DNA of 64,000 bases from Caldilinea sp. CFX5 (GTDB lineage Bacteria > Chloroflexota > Anaerolineae > Caldilineales > Caldilineaceae): assembly GCA_021405325.1 (NCBI GenBank), contig QWII01000051.1:3201-67200 (forward strand). Direction: 5' to 3'. The translations under genes were made by a program, and so were the position numbers. Shown piece after piece: positions 26,807 to 34,992 of the stretch; positions within the stretch are counted from its first letter, which is position 1, and each line of letters starts with the position of its first letter. The notes under the pieces are model-generated. The model was not told where the DNA came from. It searched no databases and worked only from the letters and a program-made list of their open reading frames with translations.

Positions 26807-26897
26807 GGCTCATGTACAGAAAGTGTGAGGTCTCAACCAGCCACACCTGTCAGGGTTCGCAAACCTGACAGGTATTCACGCTTTCCGTACATGAGCC
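26807..26897. repeat. GGCTCAT-end palindromic element, copy E2, with 8-bp target duplication
   Basis: 91 bp, ends GGCTCATGTAC and GTACATGAGCC. It is almost the exact reverse complement of copy E1 (11711-11801). Flanked by the direct repeat TAAAGCTT (26799-26806 and 26898-26905). It lies against the stop codon of the deacetylase. Confidence 0.88.
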
Positions 26898-26905
26898 TAA
26901 AGCTT

Positions 26906-27880
26906 TTAGGCTTGAAACCAACTTTCCAGGTGCTGTTGAAACGTTGCTATATCCCAGTCATTAACGTTATAGCGCCGAAGGAGAAAGCAATCATCATTAT
27001 TTTGTACAGCGCCGCGGCGGGTTGTACAGGCGGCGCAAAAACCGGCGTCGCGTACGATCTGCGCGGTCTCATCGGTAAAAGCGCCATTCGGATAAGCAAA
27101 GGCGTGTATCGGTCGCTGGAGTAGCGCAGCTAATTGATGGCTGCTCCGGCAGATTTCATCCCTTTGCTCCATCAATGACAGTGTGGGCAGAAGTGGGTGA
27201 GTGACCGTATGCGCCCCGATATCGATATATGGACTCTGCGCCAGCGTTTGCAATTCTGCTGCTGTCATGGTGCGATAGGCCGGCCGTACATCCCTTGGCA
27301 AACCAGACCAACGTGCTAGTTCGTTGAGCAGCGCTTCCTTTGTCTGCGCCGGCAATGGGGCAATCAGCGTATCAAGTTCCAAGCGTGTCTGTTGCCGTTG
27401 CTGCTCCGTGTCCGTGGCCCAGTGATAAATCCGCCCCTGCACCGTTAGGGTTAATGATGGCGGTTTGTTATGAGCCGACTGAATTAGACGGGCCAGGTCA
27501 TCCCACCAAAATTCGCGTTGATTATCAACAAAGCCGGTTGTAACAAAAACGCTGGCCGGCACTTGGTTGGCTTCCAGCAAGGGTAACGCCTGCGTCAGAT
27601 TGTCACGGTAGCCGTCATCAAAAGTCACGACCACGGAGCGGTCAGGAACTGACTGTTTTTGAATGGCCTCGACCAATTCCAATAGACGAAGCGGGCGGCA
27701 TCGCTGCCGAATGTAGGCTAGATGGCCGGCAAAGTTATCCGGTGAAACTGCTAACCAGTTCGGGCGCAGGCTCTCGTCGGCAATCCGGTGATATATCAAA
27801 ATAAGCGCCTTTGGCTCACAAAACCATCGTGAACGTTTGATGGCGCTTTTGAGTCGGCGCACAGCATGCAAACAACGCAT
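26906..27880 (-). CDS. Polysaccharide deacetylase (NodB homology, CE4)
   Basis: 324 aa. NodB motif 1 is VVTFDDGYRDNL with Asp88/Asp89, and motif 2 is the zinc site HTVTHPLL. FAYPNGAFTDET is motif 3 (the usual xxYPxG). There is no signal peptide, so it is probably cytoplasmic or membrane-associated through its basic N-terminus (RRLKSAIKRSRW). It removes an N- or O-acetyl group from the glycan. The Shine-Dalgarno GGAGG lies inside the 3' end of the preceding 44-codon gene, only 3 nt away. Confidence 0.92.
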   Translation of the reverse strand: MRCLHAVRRLKSAIKRSRWFCEPKALILIYHRIADESLRPNWLAVSPDNFAGHLAYIRQRCRPLRLLELVEAIQKQSVPDRSVVVTFDDGYRDNLTQALPLLEANQVPASVFVTTGFVDNQREFWWDDLARLIQSAHNKPPSLTLTVQGRIYHWATDTEQQRQQTRLELDTLIAPLPAQTKEALLNELARWSGLPRDVRPAYRTMTAAELQTLAQSPYIDIGAHTVTHPLLPTLSLMEQRDEICRSSHQLAALLQRPIHAFAYPNGAFTDETAQIVRDAGFCAACTTRRGAVQNNDDCFLLRRYNVNDWDIATFQQHLESWFQA

Positions 27881-27883
27881 GGG

Positions 27884-28018
27884 TTATGTTGCCTCCAAAA
27901 TCGGCATACCGTAGTGGTCTTCAAAGCGCACCAGCACATCAAGCAGTTGCGCCTGTAGTTCATCATGGTTAATCGCATAGATCCGATCAAAAGTCTCGAT
28001 CAAGGCGTCAGTCAGCAT
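27884..28018 (-). CDS. Small uncharacterised protein, 44 aa
   Basis: ATG (28018) to TAA (27884-27886), coding MLTDALIETFDRIYAINHDE and ending ...YGMPILEAT. The product is acidic, amphipathic and probably helical. It lies 18 nt downstream of the acetyltransferase stop and 3 nt upstream of the deacetylase ATG. Its last codons contain the GGAGG ribosome site of the deacetylase. A weak AGG-rich site precedes its own start. It fills an otherwise unexplained gap on the coding strand; I do not recognise a family. Confidence 0.55.
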   Translation of the reverse strand: MLTDALIETFDRIYAINHDELQAQLLDVLVRFEDHYGMPILEAT

Positions 28019-28036
28019 CTTATTCCCTACCTGCAC

Positions 28037-29266
28037 TTAACAGCCATCGGTATCGGCGAGCGCTATCTCCCAGTTCCGCACATCCAGTAAATGGCGCTCC
28101 GCCCAGCGCCACTCATCTGCGCTTTGCACCGGTTGTAACGCTTTCAGCAGAATGGTCGGGAGTTTGGCATCACGCCGTACGCTACCGCTCTTGTCAGTGA
28201 AACGAAAACCGCTCTGCTGTAATAATTGTTTTGTCTCCGCCGACAGCGTCGCTGACCAGAGATAAAGTTCGGCAAAGCCACACCGCAGCGCCACACGGAG
28301 CAACTCACTGCGCACCTGATTGTTCGTTGCGACCCAATCCACCATGTTGACACGCGCATAGCCGTTAGCCTGTAAAGGCGCTTGCAACACTAGATACCCT
28401 TCCAACTGCGGTTCGCCCCAGTATAAGAAGCGGTAGTGGGCCGTAGGGTTTTGATAGCGCCAGGCAAAGAACGCCGCATCACGCACATGGCGGATTCGCT
28501 GATCAGTTGCGGTGCGCTGCACCAGATCCGCCATTGCTGCCGGTTGCGGCGTCTCGCACCAAGTGATCGGCGACCGCCGCCCAACCATACGCTGGGGGTG
28601 GGCATCAACCTCAGCAAAGACAGCGCGTCCCGCCGGCGCTTTGGTCGCCCCGTCTACAGTGCTTTGCACCAGGTCACGCACCCGGCGATAGGCCGGGACG
28701 ACGCCGGGAATTTCGCGCACCAGCGCCCGCAGTCGATCAGGCATTGTGACGTGGCCGTTTTGCCGTTGTACCGCTGTGTCCGGCGGGTTTGCCTGCCAGA
28801 GGGCCGTCTGTAGAAAGTCAACATTGCGCCAACCACTCATCAACTGGATCAGCATTGTCTCCGGTGTTGAACTCAAGTCGAAGACATAAGGGTATCCCCG
28901 TGCCGTCAAATCCGCCAGTGTGAAGGCCATTAACTGACTGAGGATTCCTTGACTGCGATACGCCGGCAGAATCACCAAATCTCCAAGACATGGCACAGTT
29001 AGCTGGGAACCGGTGCTGCCCATAGCCCATTGAATGCCGTAAGCACCCATCACCCCCACCAATTGTGTCTGATCAAAGGCGAGATAGAGGAGCGGGTCAG
29101 CGAAGTAGGGGTTCCGGTCGTACTTCCACGCCCAATACGCCAGATTCAGGTCGATCTCCTGGCTCCACAAAAAGCGCTGTAATTCGACAATCTGGGTTTT
29201 GTGTTCAGGGCGATAGTTGACGAATTGGTATTGAACTTGTGTCATTGGTGTTTGGCTTATCTTCAC
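28037..29266 (-). CDS. GNAT-family N-acyltransferase
   Basis: 409 aa from a GTG with GGGGT upstream. The N-terminal half is a GNAT domain: LVGVMGAYGIQ (69-79), LGDLVILPAYRSQGILSQLM (95-114), the latter being the acetyl-CoA or acyl carrier loop. The second half appears to be a second, degenerate GNAT-like domain, with FFAWRYQNP and ELYLWSATLSAETKQLLQQSGFR. Its position directly after the PLP decarboxylase, ligase and carrier protein suggests that it takes an acyl group from the carrier protein and puts it on an amino sugar; this is inference. Confidence 0.75.
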   Translation of the reverse strand: MKISQTPMTQVQYQFVNYRPEHKTQIVELQRFLWSQEIDLNLAYWAWKYDRNPYFADPLLYLAFDQTQLVGVMGAYGIQWAMGSTGSQLTVPCLGDLVILPAYRSQGILSQLMAFTLADLTARGYPYVFDLSSTPETMLIQLMSGWRNVDFLQTALWQANPPDTAVQRQNGHVTMPDRLRALVREIPGVVPAYRRVRDLVQSTVDGATKAPAGRAVFAEVDAHPQRMVGRRSPITWCETPQPAAMADLVQRTATDQRIRHVRDAAFFAWRYQNPTAHYRFLYWGEPQLEGYLVLQAPLQANGYARVNMVDWVATNNQVRSELLRVALRCGFAELYLWSATLSAETKQLLQQSGFRFTDKSGSVRRDAKLPTILLKALQPVQSADEWRWAERHLLDVRNWEIALADTDGC

Positions 29267-29334
29267 AATTTACCCCGGCAACTAATCGATAAACCCAATA
29301 AACTTCGCATCAACGGCTGGCCTCGCAGACGCCG

Positions 29335-30648
29335 TCAGGCAACCTGGAGATCGTGTAAATAATCCTCATAGCGCCCCCGCCGCCGGATCAGCGTAGCGCA
29401 CCCATCCGCCACCAACACTTCCGGCGGGGTGAGATGACTCAGAAAGCCGAGCGGGCTGGCCGCCCGTGCATAGGCGCCGGATTGAAAAACACCAATGAGA
29501 TCGCCCACGGCAGTTTCCGGTAATGTCACCCCGCGGCCGATCACATCCAACGGCGTACAGAGCGGGCCGGCAATATCCACTGTCTCTACCGCTGGGACGG
29601 TCAGTCTGTTCAACACGGCCAACGGAAAGTTACGCTTGATCACCTGCCCCAAATTCCCCGAAGCGGCCAGGTGATGGCTCATCCCGCCATCGACAATCAG
29701 AAACTTTTTGCCACGGGAGATTTTGATGTCGGTGATGCGCACCACATAAATCCCGGCGTCACCCACCAGGTAGCGCCCCGGTTCGACCATGAAGCGGGTT
29801 TCCGCCAACCAGGGATCGGCAGTTACCTCATCCATTAGCATTTGTAGACCGCAACGAAAAGCCGCCATATCCAATTCCTGCTCACCGGAAAAGTAGGGGA
29901 TGCCCAAGCCGCCGCCAAAATCGACCAGTGGCGTCGGTTGTTGGCGGAAGAGCGCCACCCGCCGTGCAATTTCCAGCCCCTTGCGATACTGGTTGAGCAG
30001 AGTCGTATGGTCGAGGATCTGCGTGCCGACATAGAGGTGGAGACCACCGAAGTCGAGCGCCGGGTAGGTTGCTAAAGCGGCCAGCGCCTCATCAAGACAT
30101 TCTTCATCAAGGCCGAAAGGCGCTGCCTTGCCCCCCATCCGTTGGGCGCCGCCTTGCACCTCGCCGGTCGGGTTGATGCGCAGACCAACCCGGCCCCGCA
30201 CGCCGTACTGTTGGCAAAGCTGTTGGATCCGTTCTAACTCTAACAGTGATTCAACATGGATTTCACCGATGCCGCGGGTCAACGCAAGTTCTAACTCCGC
30301 CGTGGTTTTGCCGGGGCCGGCAAAGAGGATTTTATCCGGCGGGCAACCAGCGTGGAGGGCTTGAAATAGCTCACCCCCGGAAGCCACCTCCAGCCCACAA
30401 CCTTTGCCCAGAAAATAGCGCAAGAGCGCTGGATTTGGATTGGCTTTCATCGAGTAACTGACCGCAAATTGGGGTGGCAAGGCGCCCCGCAGAAGCGCCC
30501 ACTTGCGTGCCAGAATGTTCTGGTCGTACAGATAGAGTGGCGTCCCGTGTGCCGCCACAACGGCGCTGATGGGCAAGTCGCTAATATGCAATTCTGCGGT
30601 TGAGCAGGGAAAATCCCGTTCAACCAGCGTAGCGATGAGTTGATCCAT
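29335..30648 (-). CDS. PLP-dependent decarboxylase, alanine-racemase fold (exosortase-system type)
   Basis: 437 aa from ATG 30648; an in-frame TTG at 30666 overlapping the ligase stop is an alternative start. Belongs to the DapDC/ODC group: HGTPLYLYD, the PLP lysine Lys68 in SYSMKANPNPALL, KILFAGPGKT, VDFGGGLGIPYF, MVEPGRYLVGDAGIYV, GPLCTPLDVIG. The order ligase - this enzyme, with a carrier protein next to them, matches the decarboxylase seen beside exosortase A loci (TIGR03099 type). No exosortase is present here. It probably decarboxylates an amino acid, perhaps while bound to the carrier. Confidence 0.85.
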   Translation of the reverse strand: MDQLIATLVERDFPCSTAELHISDLPISAVVAAHGTPLYLYDQNILARKWALLRGALPPQFAVSYSMKANPNPALLRYFLGKGCGLEVASGGELFQALHAGCPPDKILFAGPGKTTAELELALTRGIGEIHVESLLELERIQQLCQQYGVRGRVGLRINPTGEVQGGAQRMGGKAAPFGLDEECLDEALAALATYPALDFGGLHLYVGTQILDHTTLLNQYRKGLEIARRVALFRQQPTPLVDFGGGLGIPYFSGEQELDMAAFRCGLQMLMDEVTADPWLAETRFMVEPGRYLVGDAGIYVVRITDIKISRGKKFLIVDGGMSHHLAASGNLGQVIKRNFPLAVLNRLTVPAVETVDIAGPLCTPLDVIGRGVTLPETAVGDLIGVFQSGAYARAASPLGFLSHLTPPEVLVADGCATLIRRRGRYEDYLHDLQVA

Positions 30649-30662
30649 AACCCTGTCGGTAC

Positions 30663-32234
30663 TCAAAAACCTGCTAACTTGCGCAGGGTCGGATAATCGA
30701 CCTTGCCATTACTCGTGATGGGCAATTTGTCCAAGACTTCGACTGTTTTCGGCAGCATGTAGGGGGGCATTCGTTCGGCGCAAAAGGCAAGTAAACCATC
30801 CGGATCAACTGATTCGCCATCGCGTGGCGCCACATACGCCTTGATCCGCTGCCCTAGCACCTCATCCGGCACGCCGATGACGGCAGCGTGGCGAAGTTGG
30901 CCGCTTTGAAAGAGGACTTCCTCAATCTCGGTGGGGCTGATGCGGTAGCCGGCCGATTTGATCATGGCATCACGGCGCCCGACAAAGTAGAAAAAGCCCT
31001 CCTCATCCCGTTTGACCAGATCACCGGAGTAGCAAACCCGTTCAGCGCGACCGCATGCCGGCGACAGAAAGGGATTGGGCCGAAAGACCCGCGCCGTCAA
31101 TTCGGGCTGCCCCCAATACCCCGGCGACAGGATCGGGCCGCGATGCACCAACTCGCCAACTTCGCCTGGTTGGCACAACTGCCCCTGCTCATCCAACACC
31201 CAAAGTTCGACATTGGGTAATGCTTTACCCATCGAGGTAGGGTGTGTAGCCACGGCGTCAGGCGGCAGAATGGTCGAGAGGAACGCCTCGGTCTGTCCAT
31301 AACGGATAAAGATCGCAGTCGTCGGCAGGAGGGTGCGTAGGCGCGCCAGCACCGGTTGCGGCAACGTCCCCCCGGCGCAGGAAATATAACGCAGGTGGGG
31401 CAAGTGCTGCTTGTGAAGCGTCGAAGTGGGTTGGGTGAGTAGACTCCAGAGCGTCGGCACACCCACCAGCCCAGTGATCGCTTCGTTCCGCAGCGCCTGG
31501 ACGACTTCACGGGCAAAGACAAAGTTCAACAACACCAGTGTACTGCCCTGGCGCAACGCCGTGGTTAGCTGATTGAACCCGGCATCATAGTTGAAAGCCA
31601 GCGCCGCCAAAATACGATCCTCCGCCGTGATCGCAAGCTGTGTCGCCACCAATGCCGCCGCATTGCACACATTGGCGTGGGTGAGCATGACCCCTTTGGG
31701 CTTGCCGGTCGAACCGGAGGTGTAGAGAATGAGCGCCAGATCCTGGTCGATAGTGCGGTCACACCACGGTTCGGGGGGTGAGCACGCGCCCAATTGCTGC
31801 AACGTGTAGGTTTTCAGCGGTAGTGTGGGTAACTCTTCACTGCCGGCCAACACCACAAAGGCCAAGGAAGGCACTGCTTCGATGCTTGTCGACACCCGGG
31901 CGAATTTACCTTCGTCAGTAATGAGCGCCCTGATGCCACAATCATGAGCAATATGGCTCACCTGCTGCGGGAAAAGCCCTTCGCCCATCGGTACACAAAT
32001 GGCGCCGGCTTGAAGCACGCCAAAGATCGCGACCACCTGCGCAATCGACTGGCCGAGAAAAATGGCGACTCGATCTCCCCGTTGCACCCCGGCGCGCGCA
32101 AGCCCATGCGCCAAGGCCGTGGCCTGACCAACTAATTCGGCGTAGGTGAGCCGTTGCGCCCCGTGGACGAGCGCAGCTTTCGCCGGAAAACGCTCGGCGC
32201 TGGTTTGGAGCAGATGATGTACCAGGAAATCCAT
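30663..32234 (-). CDS. Acyl-CoA/acyl-ACP ligase, AMP-forming (exosortase-system type)
   Basis: 523 aa from ATG 32234; upstream in-frame sequence overlaps the carrier protein and is not conserved in look. The ANL signatures are ILYTSGSTGKPKGVMLTHANV (P-loop), FIRYGQTEAF (A5), YSGDLVKRDEEGFFYFVGRRDAMIKSAGYRISPTEIE (A7-A8) and PITSNGKVDYPTL with the adenylating lysine (A10). It would activate a carboxylic or amino acid and load it on the carrier protein encoded 19 nt upstream. It is closest in type to TIGR03098 ligases by neighbourhood. Confidence 0.88.
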   Translation of the reverse strand: MDFLVHHLLQTSAERFPAKAALVHGAQRLTYAELVGQATALAHGLARAGVQRGDRVAIFLGQSIAQVVAIFGVLQAGAICVPMGEGLFPQQVSHIAHDCGIRALITDEGKFARVSTSIEAVPSLAFVVLAGSEELPTLPLKTYTLQQLGACSPPEPWCDRTIDQDLALILYTSGSTGKPKGVMLTHANVCNAAALVATQLAITAEDRILAALAFNYDAGFNQLTTALRQGSTLVLLNFVFAREVVQALRNEAITGLVGVPTLWSLLTQPTSTLHKQHLPHLRYISCAGGTLPQPVLARLRTLLPTTAIFIRYGQTEAFLSTILPPDAVATHPTSMGKALPNVELWVLDEQGQLCQPGEVGELVHRGPILSPGYWGQPELTARVFRPNPFLSPACGRAERVCYSGDLVKRDEEGFFYFVGRRDAMIKSAGYRISPTEIEEVLFQSGQLRHAAVIGVPDEVLGQRIKAYVAPRDGESVDPDGLLAFCAERMPPYMLPKTVEVLDKLPITSNGKVDYPTLRKLAGF

Positions 32235-32253
32235 ACAAGTCTTCCAGGGTCTT

Positions 32254-32640
32254 TCAAATGAGACCAGGATAGGAATAGTGGCCGTTGCGCTTGCCTTGGA
32301 CAAAGGCGGTTAAGCGGCCAATGGTTTCAAAGTTTTCGGGTAAGAAATCGTCATCAGCAATCAGGACTTGGAATTCCTCTTCCACAAAGCCCACCAGATC
32401 CATAATGCCGAGCGAATCGATGATCCCACTCTGGAAGAGCGACTGATCATCGGCCAGCGCCTTGTTGTGCGCCAAGGGAAAATTGGTTGCGATAAAGCGG
32501 CGTAGACGATCGTTAACACCGTCGTTAACACCGTCGTTAACACCGTCGTTAACACCGTCGTTAACACCGTCGTTGACACCGTCGTTGACACCGTCTGGAT
32601 CTGCCACGTGGGTCAGCGCTGTAGGATTGGCTGTGGTCAC
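32254..32640 (-). CDS. Acyl carrier protein with an N-terminal VNDG tandem repeat
   Basis: 128 aa from GTG 32640 with GAGGGGT 8 nt upstream. The C-terminal 80 residues are an acyl carrier domain: LFQSGIIDSLGIMDLVGFVEEEF, with the phosphopantetheine serine Ser76 in DSLG. In front lies (VNDG)6VND, encoded by seven 12-bp repeats at 32512-32595. A plain carrier protein is about 80 aa, so the repeat is an added flexible acidic linker. It works with the ligase downstream. Confidence 0.88.
   Translation of the reverse strand: MTTANPTALTHVADPDGVNDGVNDGVNDGVNDGVNDGVNDGVNDRLRRFIATNFPLAHNKALADDQSLFQSGIIDSLGIMDLVGFVEEEFQVLIADDDFLPENFETIGRLTAFVQGKRNGHYSYPGLI
32512..32595. repeat. 12-bp minisatellite (seven units) inside the carrier protein gene
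   Basis: Seven head-to-tail 12-mers: five GTTAACACCGTC and two GTTGACACCGTC. The period is a multiple of three, so copy-number change keeps the frame and only lengthens or shortens the VNDG linker. Confidence 0.95.
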
Positions 32641-32673
32641 CTGGATTACCCCTCATCGTTCCTATAAGAATTG

Positions 32674-32749
32674 GTAACGAATAAGCCCGCTCCTCGCCCC
32701 GTGACTGGCAGGTTGACGTCAGTCACGGGGCGAGGAGTTTAGTCGTTAC
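32674..32749. repeat. GTAAC-end palindromic element, copy B, with 8-bp target duplication
   Basis: Ends GTAACGA (32674-32680) and TCGTTAC (32743-32749). An inner 17-nt arm CTCCTCGCCCCGTGACT (32690-32706) pairs with 32721-32737. Flanked by the exact direct repeat AAGAATTG (32666-32673 and 32750-32757). A small independent hairpin, CTCATCGCCGGTC / GACCGGCGATGAG, follows at 32776-32804. Confidence 0.87.
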
Positions 32750-32818
32750 AAGAATTGTATATAATTGCTTGACCGCTCATCGCCGGTCCATGACCGGCGA
32801 TGAGTAACGGCGTTTGCC

Positions 32819-33628
32819 TTACACAACATCGGCAAATTCAAACTCGACCCGCTTGAAATACCAATAGCCGCCACCCAATAGCAGCAGCGCAACCACGCCG
32901 GCGAACAGGAGATAGGGGCTGGGCATTACGCCATAGAGTAAAATCGCCCGGTAAGCTTCCAAGATACTGGCCATCGGATTGAGCAGATAGAACGGACGTA
33001 AGTAAGGCGGCACCATCTCCACCGAATAGATGATGGGCGACGCATAGAACCAAAGCTGGAGGCCAAGGGTGAGCAGGGAGCGGACATCGCGATAAAACAC
33101 ATTTGCAGCGGCCAGCATAAAGCCGAGGCCGAGCATCAAGGCTAATTGAATGAGGATAATCAACGGCAGGAAGAGCCACAACACGGGCGATACTGTCACC
33201 TGAAAGACAAAGAGGAGGACAACCAACAGCACACTGGCCACAAGAAAATCTAAGAAGCGCGCCAGCAAACTGGCCAGCGGTAGAATTTCCCGTGGGAAGT
33301 AGATTTTGGTAATTAAGTGCATATTGTTCACTAGGGAATCCGCCATATCGCTAAGCCCATTTGCCAGGAGCAGCCAAGGCGCCAAGGCGGCATAGGAGAA
33401 AACCGGATAAGGCACGGCGCCAGTATCAACCGGTACAAACAGGGTAAAAATAGTCGAAAAGACCGCAACCGTGGCGAGTGGTTGGGCGATAATCCATAAG
33501 CCGCCTAAGAGTGATTGTTGATAGCGTGATTGGATCCCGCGCCTCGTCCAGGCCCATAGCAAATCCTTTGCCTGTACTAACTGGGCAACCCCGGCCACAA
33601 TCACGGTATCATTCGCTTGTTGCATCAT
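32819..33628 (-). CDS. ABC-2 type polysaccharide exporter permease (Wzm type)
   Basis: 269 aa with about six membrane helices and a cytoplasmic N-terminus (QAKDLLWAWTRRGIQSRYQQSLLGGLWIIAQPL), the signature start of Wzm/TagG/KpsM permeases. It pairs with the ATPase encoded 3 nt upstream to move the finished, lipid-linked polysaccharide across the membrane. No Wzx flippase is seen in the window, so export by this pair is the likely route. Confidence 0.92.
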   Translation of the reverse strand: MMQQANDTVIVAGVAQLVQAKDLLWAWTRRGIQSRYQQSLLGGLWIIAQPLATVAVFSTIFTLFVPVDTGAVPYPVFSYAALAPWLLLANGLSDMADSLVNNMHLITKIYFPREILPLASLLARFLDFLVASVLLVVLLFVFQVTVSPVLWLFLPLIILIQLALMLGLGFMLAAANVFYRDVRSLLTLGLQLWFYASPIIYSVEMVPPYLRPFYLLNPMASILEAYRAILLYGVMPSPYLLFAGVVALLLLGGGYWYFKRVEFEFADVV

Positions 33629-33631
33629 TGT

Positions 33632-34945
33632 TTACCCACTGGATGAAGATCGTTGTGAAACTTGCGACATTGCCAACGGTTGCTCACGATGTGCATGATA
33701 GCCATTCCCCGTTGGGCGATAGCCACGCTCAAGCCATTCTACCTGCGGCTCAAAAATACCAGTGTCTTCCTCATCACTGAGCGCCAACCCCGACACATAG
33801 AACCAGGACGAACGCGCCGCGGCCAATACGACATTATCGGTGGCATTGGTAATCCGGGCGTCAACAAAATAGGTGCCGCCGGTCAATTGAATCGGCGTGA
33901 TGACTGCCGAAAAAGCGCCTTCGCCTTGCTGAAGGTGGAGATGCACGTTGGCCAGCATGGTACGCATCATACAGCAGGTTAAGCCATCGGTGCGGATAAT
34001 CCGGACGACAGCGTTGGCAACGGCGCTGGCTTGCGCAGCCTGATAATGCACGCGAATTTTGATTGGTGCATCACTCGGCATTTCCTGGCACGGCCTGCCT
34101 GCTTTGTCGAGCAGCTCGATTTTGGTGATCTGTACATCCGATGCAAGTGCGGCGGCTGCCGGTGAACTTGCCATTTTTTTTGCCCGTTCCTCGTGAATAT
34201 CTCGCTCATAGGCATCAATCACCACAGATGTTGCACCGCGCTCTTTAATCTGCCCCTGCTCAATATAGAGTGCAGAAGCGCAAACTGACTGAACCATGTA
34301 CAAATTGTGGGAGACAAAAATAAGACTTGTCCCTTTGTCGAGCAAGGCTTGAATCCGTTGCAAACATTTTTGGGCAAAGGCGGCGTCACCGACGGCGAGG
34401 ACTTCATCAACCAACAGAATATCCGGTTCAATGCAAGAAGCAATGGCAAAGCCTAAGCGAACCAACATGCCTGACGAATAACGTTTCACCGGTGTGTCAA
34501 TAAAGCGTGCGATCTCGGAGAACTCTACGATTTCATCCAGACGGCGCTGGATTTCCCGATAACGCAAACCCAAGATCGTGCCGTTCATATAGATGTTTTC
34601 ACGACCGGTCAGATCAGGGTGAAAACCGGAGCCCAATTCAATCAGTGCGGAAAGACGGCCATTCACCATGATTTGACCACTAGTTGGACGCGTAATATTC
34701 GCTAATAATTTAAGTAAGGTCGATTTGCCGGCCCCGTTGCGACCAATCAGGGCTAATGATTCACCCTGCGCCAAGGTAAAGCAGATATTGCGCAAAGCCC
34801 ATAAAACTTGCTTATCAAGCGGCTCCTCTGCATATGTTCCCATCATCTTGCGTAGGGAACCCGACATGGTCTTCAGTATGCTGGTTCGGCTCACGCCTAA
34901 ACGGTACTGCTTCGACACCTGGTCAAACTGGACAACCGTAGCCAT
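33632..34945 (-). CDS. ABC polysaccharide exporter ATPase with C-terminal carbohydrate-binding domain (Wzt type)
   Basis: 437 aa from ATG 34945 (GGGAGGAG upstream). Walker [13 protein letters not shown] (about 68-79), signature YSSGMLVRLGFA and Walker B ILLVDEVLAVGD mark the ATPase, about 250 residues. The remaining 180 residues form a beta-rich domain of the type that in Wzt recognises the modified end of the polymer before export. In such systems chain ends are often methylated or otherwise capped, which fits the methyltransferases of this cluster. It overlaps the open frame of the next gene only in non-coding sequence. Confidence 0.93.
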   Translation of the reverse strand: MATVVQFDQVSKQYRLGVSRTSILKTMSGSLRKMMGTYAEEPLDKQVLWALRNICFTLAQGESLALIGRNGAGKSTLLKLLANITRPTSGQIMVNGRLSALIELGSGFHPDLTGRENIYMNGTILGLRYREIQRRLDEIVEFSEIARFIDTPVKRYSSGMLVRLGFAIASCIEPDILLVDEVLAVGDAAFAQKCLQRIQALLDKGTSLIFVSHNLYMVQSVCASALYIEQGQIKERGATSVVIDAYERDIHEERAKKMASSPAAAALASDVQITKIELLDKAGRPCQEMPSDAPIKIRVHYQAAQASAVANAVVRIIRTDGLTCCMMRTMLANVHLHLQQGEGAFSAVITPIQLTGGTYFVDARITNATDNVVLAAARSSWFYVSGLALSDEEDTGIFEPQVEWLERGYRPTGNGYHAHREQPLAMSQVSQRSSSSG

Positions 34946-34992
34946 CAATCTCCTCTCCCACCCCTTAAAAATTAGGCTAGATAACAACCCAC

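Noticed and set aside
32361..32677. Frames of Thr/Val- or Leu/Thr/Pro-rich repeats over the carrier-protein minisatellite
   Set aside because: Alternative-frame readings of the 12-bp repeat. Only the VNDG frame continues into a carrier domain with DSLG.
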